Source: Shimia abyssi (lineage in GTDB: Bacteria > Pseudomonadota > Alphaproteobacteria > Rhodobacterales > Rhodobacteraceae). Taken from it: DNA of 64,000 nt. The stretch covers positions 62,001 through 126,000 of the forward strand of contig NZ_PYGJ01000011.1 of NCBI RefSeq assembly GCF_003014475.1. The letters run 5' to 3'. A program made the translations under genes and the position numbers. A model generated the notes under the pieces. That model was not told where the DNA came from. It did not search any database and was given only the letters and a program-made list of their open reading frames with translations. The stretch's first letter is position 1. Each line of letters starts with the position of its first letter. Positions 15,915 to 24,624 of the stretch are shown piece after piece.

Positions 15915-17833
15915 GACTGTGCCTCTGGGTGCAAGAATTTAACCAATTGTTCGGCGGTAAAGGGTTTGGGCAACATGGGTGCGCGAGCCGCCCCTTTGAC
16001 ATACAGCGGATTGGTTTGGGGAAGAGATGTCATGAGATAGGCAGGAACAGCATCGTTGGGCAATTCGCGGATGAGATCTACCCCGGTGGCGTCGCCTTCA
16101 AGCATGATGTCTGAGAGGATCAGGTTTATTTCCGGCAATTGGTCGAGCAGCGCTCGCGCCTCGGCGACGCTTGCGGCTTCAATCACTGAGTGGTTCATGT
16201 CAGTCAACATAGCCCGAATAAGCCCGCGCAGATCCGCATTGTCCTCAACCAGTAACACCAGACCAGGCTTGGACCTGCAGACAGGCTTGCGCAGTGGCAA
16301 GCGCAAAGAAACTTGACCACCTGTGTCTGTGTTGGCAATTTTCACATCACCACCAGCAAGTTTGGTCATGTCGTAAACCATCGCCAGTCCAAGGCCGGAG
16401 CCCTCCGCACCTTTAGTTGTGAAAAACGGTTCAAGGGCGCGTTGCAGAGCTGTAGGTGAGAAGCCCGGGCCAGAGTCACGAATGGTGAGCTGCACCCAAG
16501 TGTCTTGGATGAGTTCAGCAATCAATAGTATTGAGCCATTTTCGCCGCAGGCGTCCCGCGCGTTGAGCAGCAGATTGACCACCGAGTCCTGCAACATGGC
16601 AGGATCAAGAAGGATAGGCGTATCGGGAATGCCATTTTCGATGATCAGAGATGCCTTTCCCTCAAGTGTCGGGGTGGCCAGCGTTTCCAGTTCCGTCAAG
16701 AGCGCCTGCATGTCGACAGGTACAAGATTTGGCGCGCGGTGGGCTGTAATGTCGGCAAGACGATTGAGCAATGTTCCGCCGCGCCGCGCCGCTCCCAGAG
16801 TGGCCTCGATCAATGTGCTAGCTTCCGAAGGCAACGCCATCTTTTGCAGCTTGCTTTGCGTTCCCAGAATGATTGTCAAAAGGTTGGAAAAATCATGCGC
16901 CAGTCCGCTGGTCATCTGGGCGGCAATCTCTCGGCGCCGTGTCTGTTGTAGGGCGACCCGCGTTTGCGTCTCTTCGGTGATGTCCATGGAGAGAATATAG
17001 ACTCCACGTTCGTCACCCGTGTTTCCGTCTGGTGTGAAGGCAACACGGATGCGCCGTGCGCTGGGATGGTCATTGAACTCGAACACGGATGGTTCGCCGT
17101 TGAATGCAGCGTCAAGGTACGGGCGGATCGACTGAAAGGCGCTGTCGCCAAGTGCATCGCTGATGTGGCTGCCAATAATATTGCTAGGTCGACCCGGTAT
17201 GACCGACGACAGGCGCCGGTTCGAGTAGGTATAGAGCCGGTCAGGACCGACATGCGCGATGTGGGCGGGCATCATTTCTGCGGTGAGACGCATCCGCGCT
17301 TCGGACTCGGTAAGTTGGCGTTTGACTTCGCCCAGCGTATTGACCGTTGCTTCAAGCTTGCGGTTGGTGGCCGAGAGCTCCTCAGCGTGTTGAAGCAGCT
17401 GATCAGAGAGTTCCTCTGAACGTCCCCGCAAGAGTGCCTCTTGACGTTTGGTTGACGTGATATCTGTATAAACGGCAACCCACCCACCTTCCGGCAGCGG
17501 CGAGCCCTCTACGCTGATCCAGCGCCCGTCCGCCCGTTGACGTTCAAAGTAGTGCGGTTCGAAATCAAGAGCCCGCTCAACGCGTTCGGCGACAAATGTC
17601 TCGATTTCTTCGTGAGGAACGTCACCGTATTCGCCATTGTCCACGAGAAAGCGGATCGTGTTGCTGAATGACGCACCGGGGCGGGTGAGGTGATCAGGGA
17701 TCGAAAACATTTCGCGAAAACGGGCGTTAGAAACCACAAGGTTGAGATTGCTGTCATAGATCGACAAAGCCTGTTTAATCAGGTTCAAACCCGCGATTGT
17801 CATTGCCTGCGTGGTGCCGGAAACCCGCGCCAT
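15911..17833 (-). CDS. Hybrid PAS sensor histidine kinase with C-terminal receiver
   Basis: A 640-residue cytosolic kinase with no membrane helix or signal peptide. Domain order: a PAS domain of the PAS-7 type (about 15-125), a coiled linker (130-175), a second PAS domain (about 175-290, VGPDRLYTYSNRRLSSVIPG), the dimerisation/phosphoacceptor helix with His313 in GLAHDFSNLL, an ATPase domain with N-box NLLLNARDACGE and GSGLGLAMVYD, and a receiver domain from about 520 (VLLVEDNADL, LILSDIMLEG). The soluble design suggests it senses an internal metabolite or redox state. It is translationally coupled to the response regulator and divergent from the uptake operon. Confidence 0.9.
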   Translation of the reverse strand: MARVSGTTQAMTIAGLNLIKQALSIYDSNLNLVVSNARFREMFSIPDHLTRPGASFSNTIRFLVDNGEYGDVPHEEIETFVAERVERALDFEPHYFERQRADGRWISVEGSPLPEGGWVAVYTDITSTKRQEALLRGRSEELSDQLLQHAEELSATNRKLEATVNTLGEVKRQLTESEARMRLTAEMMPAHIAHVGPDRLYTYSNRRLSSVIPGRPSNIIGSHISDALGDSAFQSIRPYLDAAFNGEPSVFEFNDHPSARRIRVAFTPDGNTGDERGVYILSMDITEETQTRVALQQTRRREIAAQMTSGLAHDFSNLLTIILGTQSKLQKMALPSEASTLIEATLGAARRGGTLLNRLADITAHRAPNLVPVDMQALLTELETLATPTLEGKASLIIENGIPDTPILLDPAMLQDSVVNLLLNARDACGENGSILLIAELIQDTWVQLTIRDSGPGFSPTALQRALEPFFTTKGAEGSGLGLAMVYDMTKLAGGDVKIANTDTGGQVSLRLPLRKPVCRSKPGLVLLVEDNADLRGLIRAMLTDMNHSVIEAASVAEARALLDQLPEINLILSDIMLEGDATGVDLIRELPNDAVPAYLMTSLPQTNPLYVKGAARAPMLPKPFTAEQLVKFLHPEAQS

Positions 17834-17898
17834 ACCTATCTCCCTTTCCCTATCGCTAGCATCGCGTGCTTGGGCCGCAAAGCCCCAAATGCGGGCTG

Positions 17899-17911
17899 TT
17901 ACAATTCGTAA
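17899..17911. promoter_or_regulatory. Palindrome TTAC-N5-GTAA in the sensor/operon intergenic region
   Basis: TTACAATTCGTAA forms an inverted repeat of two 4-base arms. It lies between the divergent sensor kinase gene and the acyl-CoA synthetase gene, upstream of a TTGACG hexamer at 17937-17942. It is a candidate binding site for the response regulator. The support is position and symmetry only, and short palindromes are common. Confidence 0.3.
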
Positions 17912-17936
17912 GGTTTGGGAAATGTTCAGGAAAAAG

Positions 17937-17965
17937 TTGACGCACAGAGTGAAACGCGCACCTTA
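17937..17965 (+). promoter_or_regulatory. Possible promoter of the uptake operon
   Basis: TTGACG at 17937-17942 resembles a -35 box; 17 bases later the sequence ACCTTA is a poor -10 match. It sits about 70 bases before the TTG start of the first operon gene. The weak -10 would suit an activator-dependent promoter. Confidence 0.3.
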
Positions 17966-17993
17966 AGAGGTGAGGAATCGTTTCGGCGGTTTT

Positions 17994-18011
17994 GGTCCGT
18001 GGAGGCGGACC
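17994..18011 (+). promoter_or_regulatory. Leader hairpin before the acyl-CoA synthetase ribosome site
   Basis: GGTCCG / CGGACC form a 6-bp stem with TGGAGG as the loop. The true Shine-Dalgarno GGGAGGAG (18016-18023) follows 4 bases later. The hairpin exposes a second GGAGG in the loop, so it could modulate ribosome loading or mRNA stability. This is inference only. Confidence 0.35.
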
Positions 18012-18029
18012 GTTAGGGAGGAGAGACAT

Positions 18030-20000
18030 TTGGCACAGTCGTCACAGGCGACCGGCGGACTAGCGTCCGTCCCTGCACTGTTGCAGCGGAACGCCACCTT
18101 GTTCGCGGACAAGGACGCTTACCGGGAAAAAGAATTCGGCATCTGGCAAAGCTGGACTTGGGCTGACACCCATAAAGAAATCGAAGCGTTGGCGCTGGGA
18201 TTGATCAATCTTGGCGTTAACGAAGGCGACTTTATCGCGATAATCGGTCGTAACAGGCCGCACTTTTACTGGTCCATGGTAGCCGCGCAATGTGTTGGGG
18301 CGGTCCCCGTGCCCGTCTATCAGGACAGCGCCGCCGAGGAGATGGAGTATATCCTGAGCCATTGCGGGGCGCGCTATGCGATTGTTCAGGACCAAGAGCA
18401 GGTCGATAAGATCATCGACATTCAGGACAACCTGCATCAGTTTGAGCACATGATCTATATCGACCAGCGCGGGATGCGGAAGTACGATCATCATCAGCTG
18501 CATCGTTTTGTCGACATTCAGGAACAAGGCCGTGCTGCATTTCATGAGTTGAGCGGAGATCTGAAAAAGCGTCAGGATAAGCTGGATTACGACAGCACTT
18601 GCGTGATGTTGTATACCTCGGGCACGACGGGCAAGCCGAAGGGTGTTGTTTTGTCCAACCGCAACGTGATCGAAAGCGCCAAAAACAGCTCAGAGTTTGA
18701 TAATCTGAATGCTGGCGACGAAATTTTGGCCTATCTGCCGATGGCGTGGGTCGGCGATTTTATCTTTTCTGTTGGGCAAGCCTATTGGTGCGGGTTCTGT
18801 GTGAACTGCCCCGAAAGTGCCGAGACGATGATGACCGATCTTCGCGAGATTGGACCAACGTATTACTTTGCGCCACCGCGCGTGTTTGAGACCCAGCTGA
18901 CTAACGTGATGATCCGTATGGAAGATGCGGGCAAGTTCAAGCGCAAGATGTTCCACAAATACATGGAGCACGCCAAGAAAGTTGGCGGCGATATCCTGGA
19001 TGGCAAGCCAGTGGCGTTTGGCGACCGCCTGAAATACGCGATTGGCAATGTTCTGGTCTATGGTCCGCTCAAGGATACGCTGGGCTTTGGTCGGGTGCGG
19101 GTTGGCTATACCGCGGGCGAGGCGATTGGCCCGGAGATTTTCGAATTTTATCGCTCGCTAGGGATCAACCTGAAACAGCTTTATGGCCAGACAGAAGCGA
19201 CGGTGTTTATCACGGCGCAGCCTGATGGCGAAGTGCGCGCCGATACGGTTGGTGTTCCAAGCCCGGACGTGGAAATCAAAATCGCGGACAATGGCGAAAT
19301 TTTCTATCGCTCGCCAGGAACGTTTGTTGAATACTACAAAAACCCGGAGTCCACCGCTTCGACCAAGGATGCCGAAGGATGGGTGGCGACCGGCGACGCA
19401 GGGTTCTTTGAGGAGAACACAGGGCATCTGCGTATTATCGACCGTGCCAAGGACGTTGGCAAAATGGCCGATGGCAGTATGTTTGCGCCGAAATATGTGG
19501 AAAACAAGTTGAAGTTCTATCCAGATATTCTGGAGGCGGTGCTATTTGGGAATGGAAAAGATCACTGCGTGGCGTTTATCAATATTGACCTGACTGCAGT
19601 GGGTAATTGGGCAGAACGTAACAACATCGCCTATGCATCATATCAGGAACTAGCCGGGCATCCGCGCGTGCTTGATACAATTCAGACGCATGTAGAAGCG
19701 GTTAACAAATCGGTTGCTGTCGATCCGATGCTTGCCGGTTGCCAGATCCATCGTTTCCTTGTTTTGCACAAGGAACTGGACGCAGATGATGGTGAGATGA
19801 CCCGCACACGCAAGGTGCGCAGGGTGATCGTTGCGGATAAGTTCAATGATCTGGTTGAAGCGCTGTACGCCGGTTCGCCCACAGTCTCGACCGTGACCGA
19901 AGTGACCTATGAAGATGGCCGCAAGGGCAGCATCAGCGCAACATTGGATTTGCGTGACGCCAAGGTGGTCTCAACCGCGCAACAGGTGGCCGCAGAATGA
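18030..20000 (+). CDS. Long-chain-type acyl-CoA synthetase (AMP-forming)
   Basis: A 656-residue adenylate-forming ligase that activates a carboxylic acid to its CoA thioester with ATP. The AMP-binding P-loop is YTSGTTGKPKGVV, followed by LPMAWVGDFIFSVGQ, GQTEATVFITA and the adenylate aspartate motif WVATGDAGFFEENTG; the hinge follows in RIIDRAKDVGK. I place the start at TTG 18030, which follows GGGAGGAG at the right distance. The open frame from 17970 has no ribosome site. It is first in the operon and its stop overlaps the LivG-like start (ATGA). Coupling to an importer suggests the imported acid is activated at once. Confidence 0.88.
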   Translation: MAQSSQATGGLASVPALLQRNATLFADKDAYREKEFGIWQSWTWADTHKEIEALALGLINLGVNEGDFIAIIGRNRPHFYWSMVAAQCVGAVPVPVYQDSAAEEMEYILSHCGARYAIVQDQEQVDKIIDIQDNLHQFEHMIYIDQRGMRKYDHHQLHRFVDIQEQGRAAFHELSGDLKKRQDKLDYDSTCVMLYTSGTTGKPKGVVLSNRNVIESAKNSSEFDNLNAGDEILAYLPMAWVGDFIFSVGQAYWCGFCVNCPESAETMMTDLREIGPTYYFAPPRVFETQLTNVMIRMEDAGKFKRKMFHKYMEHAKKVGGDILDGKPVAFGDRLKYAIGNVLVYGPLKDTLGFGRVRVGYTAGEAIGPEIFEFYRSLGINLKQLYGQTEATVFITAQPDGEVRADTVGVPSPDVEIKIADNGEIFYRSPGTFVEYYKNPESTASTKDAEGWVATGDAGFFEENTGHLRIIDRAKDVGKMADGSMFAPKYVENKLKFYPDILEAVLFGNGKDHCVAFINIDLTAVGNWAERNNIAYASYQELAGHPRVLDTIQTHVEAVNKSVAVDPMLAGCQIHRFLVLHKELDADDGEMTRTRKVRRVIVADKFNDLVEALYAGSPTVSTVTEVTYEDGRKGSISATLDLRDAKVVSTAQQVAAE

Positions 20001-20812
20001 GTGCTCAGGAAAGTTATGTCACGGAAGATGGCCGGACGATTGGCCCGACGGTGATGGAAATGAAGAATATCACGCTGCGATTTGGCGGGGTGAAGGCGAT
20101 CACAGATATTTCGTTCGACATTCGCGAAGGTGAAATCCGCGCGATCATCGGCCCAAACGGTGCCGGGAAATCGTCGATGCTGAATGTGATCTCGGGCTTT
20201 TACATCCCGCAAGATGGCGAGGTCTGGTACAAGGGCGAGAAGCGACCTCCGATGAAACCCTATGAGGTGGCGCAGCAAGGCATTGCTCGCACGTTCCAAA
20301 ATATCGCATTGTTTGAAGGCATGTCCGTTCTGGACAATGTAATGACCGGGCGTATGCGTCAAATGCAGTCGGGCATGCTGGCGCAAGCTTTATGGCGTGG
20401 AAAAGCCGAGAAAGAAGAGGTCGAGAACCGCGAAGCGGTGGAGAAAATCATCGATTTTCTGGAGATTCAAGCGATCCGCAAAACGCCAGTGGCACGCCTG
20501 CCTTATGGTTTGAAGAAACGGGTCGAGCTGGCGCGGGCATTGGCGGCGGAGCCTTCGATTTTGTTGTTGGACGAACCGATGGCGGGCATGAACGTTGAGG
20601 AAAAAGAGGACATGAGCCGCTTTATCCTTGATGTGAATGACGAGTTTGGCACCACGATTGCGCTGATCGAGCACGATATGGGCGTGGTGATGGACCTGAG
20701 CGACCGGGTGGTCGTGATGGATTACGGCAAAAAGATCGGCGATGGGACACCAGACGAAGTGCGCAGCAATCAGGCGGTGATCGACGCCTATCTGGGGGTG
20801 GCTCATGACTGA
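19997..20812 (+). CDS. LivG-like branched-chain-type ABC transporter ATPase
   Basis: A 271-residue ATPase of the high-affinity branched-chain amino acid (HAAT) type. Walker A is GPNGAGKSS, the Q-loop region is ARTFQNIALF, the signature degenerates to LPYGLKKRVELAR, and Walker B is LLLDEPMAGMN; the switch histidine is in LIEHDMGVVM. The first 20 residues extend beyond standard LivG. It starts by ATGA overlap with the acyl-CoA synthetase and precedes the LivH-like permease by 41 bases, so it belongs to one transcription unit. Confidence 0.92.
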   Translation: MSAQESYVTEDGRTIGPTVMEMKNITLRFGGVKAITDISFDIREGEIRAIIGPNGAGKSSMLNVISGFYIPQDGEVWYKGEKRPPMKPYEVAQQGIARTFQNIALFEGMSVLDNVMTGRMRQMQSGMLAQALWRGKAEKEEVENREAVEKIIDFLEIQAIRKTPVARLPYGLKKRVELARALAAEPSILLLDEPMAGMNVEEKEDMSRFILDVNDEFGTTIALIEHDMGVVMDLSDRVVVMDYGKKIGDGTPDEVRSNQAVIDAYLGVAHD

Positions 20813-20853
20813 TCAATGGCCTGATATTAATAATAAAATCGGAGGCGTAGCCG

Positions 20854-21855
20854 ATGCCTGACAGTTTGCTCTTTGGCACAGAGGTGCTTTTGAACGGCCT
20901 CATGGCCGGCGTGCTTTATGCGCTGGTCGCGTTGGGGTTTGTTCTGATTTTCAAAGCCTCGGGAATTTTTAACTATGCCCAAGGTGTCATGGCGCTATTC
21001 GCGGCATTAACGCTGGTTGGAATAATGGAGGGGCAAGTTCCCTTTTCACATCTGATCAATGCTGCCTTTGGCACGGATATTCACCATTTCGGATGGCATG
21101 TGCCTGCGCTAGTGGCGATTATTATAACGATGGTAGTCATGGTGTTCCTCGCTTGGGCGGTGAACCATTTTGTGATGCGCCATCTGGTGAACCAAGAGCC
21201 TATCATTTTGTTCATGGCGACCATCGGTCTGGCCTATTTCCTCGAGGGGTTTGGCGATCTGATGTGGGGTAGCGATATCAAGAAGCTGGACGTTGGGTTG
21301 CCTCAGGGTGGTAGTTTCTGGATCGAAGAAAACACACAGTGGTTAGGCTTTGGCAATGAGAACTTCTATGGATTTTTCCTCGATAAGCTTGATCTGGTTG
21401 CCACGGTAATCGCGGCCATTCTGGTGGCTGCACTGGTAATCTTTGCTCAGTACACCAAACAAGGTCGCGCAATGCGAGCTGTGGCGGATGACCACCAAGC
21501 GGCGCTGTCGGTGGGGATTTCGCTGAACTTTATCTGGATCATGGTGTGGTCGGTGGCCGGGTTTGTGGCCTTGGTCGCGGGCATTATGTGGGGCGCAAAA
21601 TCTGGCGTGCAGTTTTCGCTTTCGCTAATTGCGCTCAAGGCGCTGCCAGTGTTGATGCTGGGCGGGTTCACGTCGATCCCCGGTGCCATTGTTGGTGGCT
21701 TGATCATTGGTGTAGGCGAGAAACTCTTTGAGTTTGCGATTGGTCCCTATATTGGCGGCGCGACCGAGAACTGGTTTGCTTATGTGCTGGCGCTGATCTT
21801 CCTCGTCTTCCGGCCACAGGGCCTGTTTGGCGAAAAGATTATCGAGAGGGTATGA
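20854..21855 (+). CDS. LivH-like ABC transporter permease
   Basis: A 333-residue inner-membrane permease with about eight hydrophobic segments. The N-terminus LLNGLMAGVLYALVALGFVL and the GIFNYAQGVMALF segment are standard LivH features, and the conserved EAA-like loop contacting the ATPase is around GGFTSIPGAIVGG. A central insertion (about 55-75 and 140-170) is longer than in amino-acid LivH proteins, which suggests a different substrate. An ATP-binding subunit lies upstream; the small two-helix gene follows after 4 bases. Confidence 0.9.
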   Translation: MPDSLLFGTEVLLNGLMAGVLYALVALGFVLIFKASGIFNYAQGVMALFAALTLVGIMEGQVPFSHLINAAFGTDIHHFGWHVPALVAIIITMVVMVFLAWAVNHFVMRHLVNQEPIILFMATIGLAYFLEGFGDLMWGSDIKKLDVGLPQGGSFWIEENTQWLGFGNENFYGFFLDKLDLVATVIAAILVAALVIFAQYTKQGRAMRAVADDHQAALSVGISLNFIWIMVWSVAGFVALVAGIMWGAKSGVQFSLSLIALKALPVLMLGGFTSIPGAIVGGLIIGVGEKLFEFAIGPYIGGATENWFAYVLALIFLVFRPQGLFGEKIIERV

Positions 21856-21859
21856 CCAG

Positions 21860-22114
21860 ATGACCAAGTTGATTGCCATACTGAATGTCATTGCATGGTC
21901 GGGGTTCTGGGCCTTTGGCTACCTCGCGCTAAGCGCGGATGGGTCATCTGGGCAGATGACAACCGCCGCCATTCTTGCTGCTTTGGGCGGCGCGATTGGG
22001 ATCTGGGCCTACTTCCAGCTGGTGCGTCATGCCGAAACGACAGGGTACGCAAAGAAACCGAACCGGGCAGACCGGTCACATCTTGAAGATGAATTCCAAG
22101 GGGAGAACGTCTGA
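21860..22114 (+). CDS. Small two-helix membrane protein between the permeases
   Basis: An 84-residue protein with two predicted membrane helices (about 4-24, IAILNVIAWSGFWAFGYLAL, and 30-50, AILAALGGAIGIWAYFQLV) and a charged C-terminal tail rich in Glu, Asp, Arg and Lys. It sits between the LivH-like and LivM-like genes, overlaps the next start (TGATG), and begins at the ATG at 21860. I do not recognise a family. Position suggests an accessory subunit of the transporter, and nothing else in the sequence tests that. Confidence 0.75.
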   Translation: MTKLIAILNVIAWSGFWAFGYLALSADGSSGQMTTAAILAALGGAIGIWAYFQLVRHAETTGYAKKPNRADRSHLEDEFQGENV

Positions 22115-23190
22115 TGTTCTACCGTGAAGCAGGCGATTTCAAAACGACATACGCCGACGACAACCAGACGTTTCCGATCAAGTTTGATCGCTATCGATAC
22201 TATTTCGTGTTGGTCTTTGCATTCGCTGTGGTGCCGTTCGTCATTAATGACTATTGGGTCAATGCGATTTTCCTGCCGTTTCTGATCTATTCGATTGCGG
22301 CAATTGGGCTGAATATCCTTGTTGGGTATTGTGGTCAGGTTTCTCTGGGTACGGGCGGGTTTATGGCGGTAGGCGCATATGCCTGTTACAAGTTGATGAC
22401 GGCCTTTCCCGAGGTGAACATCTTTTTCCATGTGCTGTTGGCCGGGGGTGTGACCGCCGGTGTTGGCGTTCTGTTTGGCCTGCCGTCGCTGAGGATCAAG
22501 GGCTTCTATCTGGCCGTGGCGACATTGGCGGCGCAGTTCTTCCTTGTTTGGCTGTTTAACCGAGTGCCGTGGTTCTACAACTACTCGGCCTCTGGTCAGA
22601 TCTCCGCGCCTGAACGCACGCTGTTCGGATTTGAAGTTACTGGGCCGAACACAAGCGCGTGGGCACCTTATCTGTTCTGCCTTGTATTGGTGACACTATC
22701 AGCGCTTGTCGCACGCAATCTGACCCGTGGGATGCAAGGGCGCCAATGGATGGCCATTCGTGATATGGATATCGCTGCTGAGATTATCGGGGTGAATCCG
22801 CTGCGCGCCAAGCTGACGGCTTTTGCGGTGAGCTCTTTCTTTGTTGGTATCTCGGGGGCCTTGTTCTTTTCGGTGTACCTTGGCGCGGTTGAAGTCGGCG
22901 AAGCCTTTGGCATTCAGAAATCCTTTCTGGTGCTGTTCATGATCATTATCGGCGGTTTGGGCTCGATCTTTGGCAGCTTTGCCGGGGCGGCGTTCCTTGT
23001 GTTGATGCCCGTTCTTCTCAAGAACGTTCTGGTCGGTATGCTGGGATGGCCCACTGATCTCGCCGCACATCTGGAATTCCTGATTGTCGGTGCGTTGATC
23101 ATCATATTCTTGATCGCGGAACCGCATGGGCTGGCCCAACTTTGGCGCGTGGCCAAAGAGAAACTGAGGTTGTGGCCCTTCCCACATTAG
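22114..23190 (+). CDS. LivM-like ABC transporter permease
   Basis: A 358-residue permease with around nine hydrophobic segments. GQVSLGTGGFMAVGAYACY is the standard LivM glycine-rich segment, and GLPSLRIKGFYLAVATLA precedes the region that meets the ATPase; IIGGLGSIFGSFAGAAFL is the EAA-like loop. The start at 22114 overlaps the stop of the small membrane protein gene. It is the second membrane subunit of the importer. A 77-base leader with a hairpin separates it from the binding-protein gene. Confidence 0.9.
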   Translation: MFYREAGDFKTTYADDNQTFPIKFDRYRYYFVLVFAFAVVPFVINDYWVNAIFLPFLIYSIAAIGLNILVGYCGQVSLGTGGFMAVGAYACYKLMTAFPEVNIFFHVLLAGGVTAGVGVLFGLPSLRIKGFYLAVATLAAQFFLVWLFNRVPWFYNYSASGQISAPERTLFGFEVTGPNTSAWAPYLFCLVLVTLSALVARNLTRGMQGRQWMAIRDMDIAAEIIGVNPLRAKLTAFAVSSFFVGISGALFFSVYLGAVEVGEAFGIQKSFLVLFMIIIGGLGSIFGSFAGAAFLVLMPVLLKNVLVGMLGWPTDLAAHLEFLIVGALIIIFLIAEPHGLAQLWRVAKEKLRLWPFPH

Positions 23191-23209
23191 GGCCGCAGCA
23201 AGAAGAATA

Positions 23210-23227
23210 AGGAGCGGGGAGGCTCCT
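23210..23227 (+). promoter_or_regulatory. Intercistronic hairpin before the binding-protein gene
   Basis: AGGAGC and GCTCCT flank a GGGGAG loop in the gap between the LivM-like gene and the binding-protein gene. Such hairpins commonly mark RNA processing points that raise expression of binding proteins over permeases. No T-run follows, so it is not a complete terminator. Confidence 0.45.
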
Positions 23228-23267
23228 GACGAAAATATCGAACAAAAACTAAGGGAGGAAAGATCAA

Positions 23268-24551
23268 ATGAAATTGAAACTCGCAACATGGGCCACAGCG
23301 GCCCTTATGACCGCAAGCCCGGTGCTGGCAGATCTTGTGATGCCCAGCCTGAGCTTTCGAACCGGACCCTACGCGGTTGGCGGCATCCCCCTCGCTGATG
23401 GGTATGCAGACTACTTTACCATGGTAAACGAGCGCGACGGCGGCATCGGTGGTGTGCCGGTGCGTGTTTTGGAGTGCGAGACCGGCTATAACACCGAAAA
23501 AGGTGTTGAATGCTATGAAAGCACAAAGGGCGAAGGCTCGTTGCTGTACCAGCCCTTTTCGACAGGGATCACCTATCAGCTGATCCCCAAAGTCTCTGCG
23601 GATGGCATTGCGCTGCACACAATGGGCTATGGGCGCACATCGGCTGCGAACGGCAAAGTGTTTTCGAACGTTTTTAACTTTCCCGCCAACTATTGGGATG
23701 CGGCATCTGTCGCGATCAACTACCTGCTAGATGAAAACGGTGGCGACATTTCCGGCAAGAAAATTGCACTGGTTTATCACAACTCGGCCTATGGTAAGGA
23801 ACCGATCCGGACGCTTGAAAAGTTGTCGGAAAAGCACGGGTTTGAGCTTTTGCTGCTGGCGGTGGATCACCCTGGACAAGAGCAAAAGTCGCAGTGGTTG
23901 CAAATTCGCCGCGAGAAGCCTGACAATGTTCTGATGTGGGGCTGGGGCGTGATGAACCAGGTTGCCGTTCAGGAAGCCGCCAATATTCGCTATCCGATGG
24001 AGAACTTTATCGGTGCATGGTGGTCCGGTGCAGAAGCAGACGTATTGCCCGCAGGTGACGCGGCCAACGGGTACAAAGCCCTGACCATGAATGGTGTCGG
24101 CAAAGATTTCCCGATCTATGACGATTTGCAGAAATACGTCTATGACGCCGGTTTGGCGGCAGGTGCCGGAAACCAGACCGGAACCGTTCTGTACAGCCGG
24201 ACGATCTATGCCGGTTTCCTTGCGCATATGGCGATCCTCAAGGCGCAGGAAATGCACGGCGTGGCCGACATCACCCAAGCGATGATGGTTGACGGGATGG
24301 AAAACCTGGAGATCACCGATGCGATGATGGAGAAATATGGCGTTGCTGGCATGGGTCCTGAATTCTCGGTGAGCTGTGAAAACCACGGCGGTCCAGGTCT
24401 TGGCGCAGTGACGCAATGGGATGCGTCTGCTGGGGTCTGGAACCAGATCACAGACTTCAAAGTGTCAGACAAGTCCATCATTGACCCACTGATCCTTGAG
24501 GACAGCATGGCATTTGCGGCGGAAAACAACATCGCAGAGCGCTGCAACTAA
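23268..24551 (+). CDS. Periplasmic substrate-binding protein of the Liv-type transporter
   Basis: A 427-residue binding protein. The N-terminal signal peptide (LATWATAALMTASPVLA) should be cleaved near residue 22 before DLVMPSLSFRTGPYA, where the first ligand-binding strand begins. Periplasmic-binding-fold type I features include GKKIALVYHNSAYGKEPI and AVQEAANIRYPMENFIGAWW. At 427 residues it is longer than amino-acid-binding LivJ/LivK. The ribosome site GGGAGGAAAG precedes the ATG. The ligand is unknown; the two CoA ligases in the operon suggest a carboxylic acid. Confidence 0.9.
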   Translation: MKLKLATWATAALMTASPVLADLVMPSLSFRTGPYAVGGIPLADGYADYFTMVNERDGGIGGVPVRVLECETGYNTEKGVECYESTKGEGSLLYQPFSTGITYQLIPKVSADGIALHTMGYGRTSAANGKVFSNVFNFPANYWDAASVAINYLLDENGGDISGKKIALVYHNSAYGKEPIRTLEKLSEKHGFELLLLAVDHPGQEQKSQWLQIRREKPDNVLMWGWGVMNQVAVQEAANIRYPMENFIGAWWSGAEADVLPAGDAANGYKALTMNGVGKDFPIYDDLQKYVYDAGLAAGAGNQTGTVLYSRTIYAGFLAHMAILKAQEMHGVADITQAMMVDGMENLEITDAMMEKYGVAGMGPEFSVSCENHGGPGLGAVTQWDASAGVWNQITDFKVSDKSIIDPLILEDSMAFAAENNIAERCN

Positions 24552-24567
24552 GCACTTCACAAACCTT

Positions 24568-24593
24568 GTCCCGGCCGAGTGACCGGCCGGGAC
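24568..24593 (+). terminator. Strong intercistronic hairpin after the binding-protein gene
   Basis: A 10-bp perfect stem GTCCCGGCCG / CGGCCGGGAC with a 6-base loop. It sits 17 bases after the binding-protein stop and before the LivF-like gene. No T-run follows, so it is more likely an attenuator or an RNA-stability element than a full terminator. Confidence 0.5.
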
Positions 24594-24624
24594 GTTGCCC
24601 AACCGGACAGGAAAGAAATCGCTG

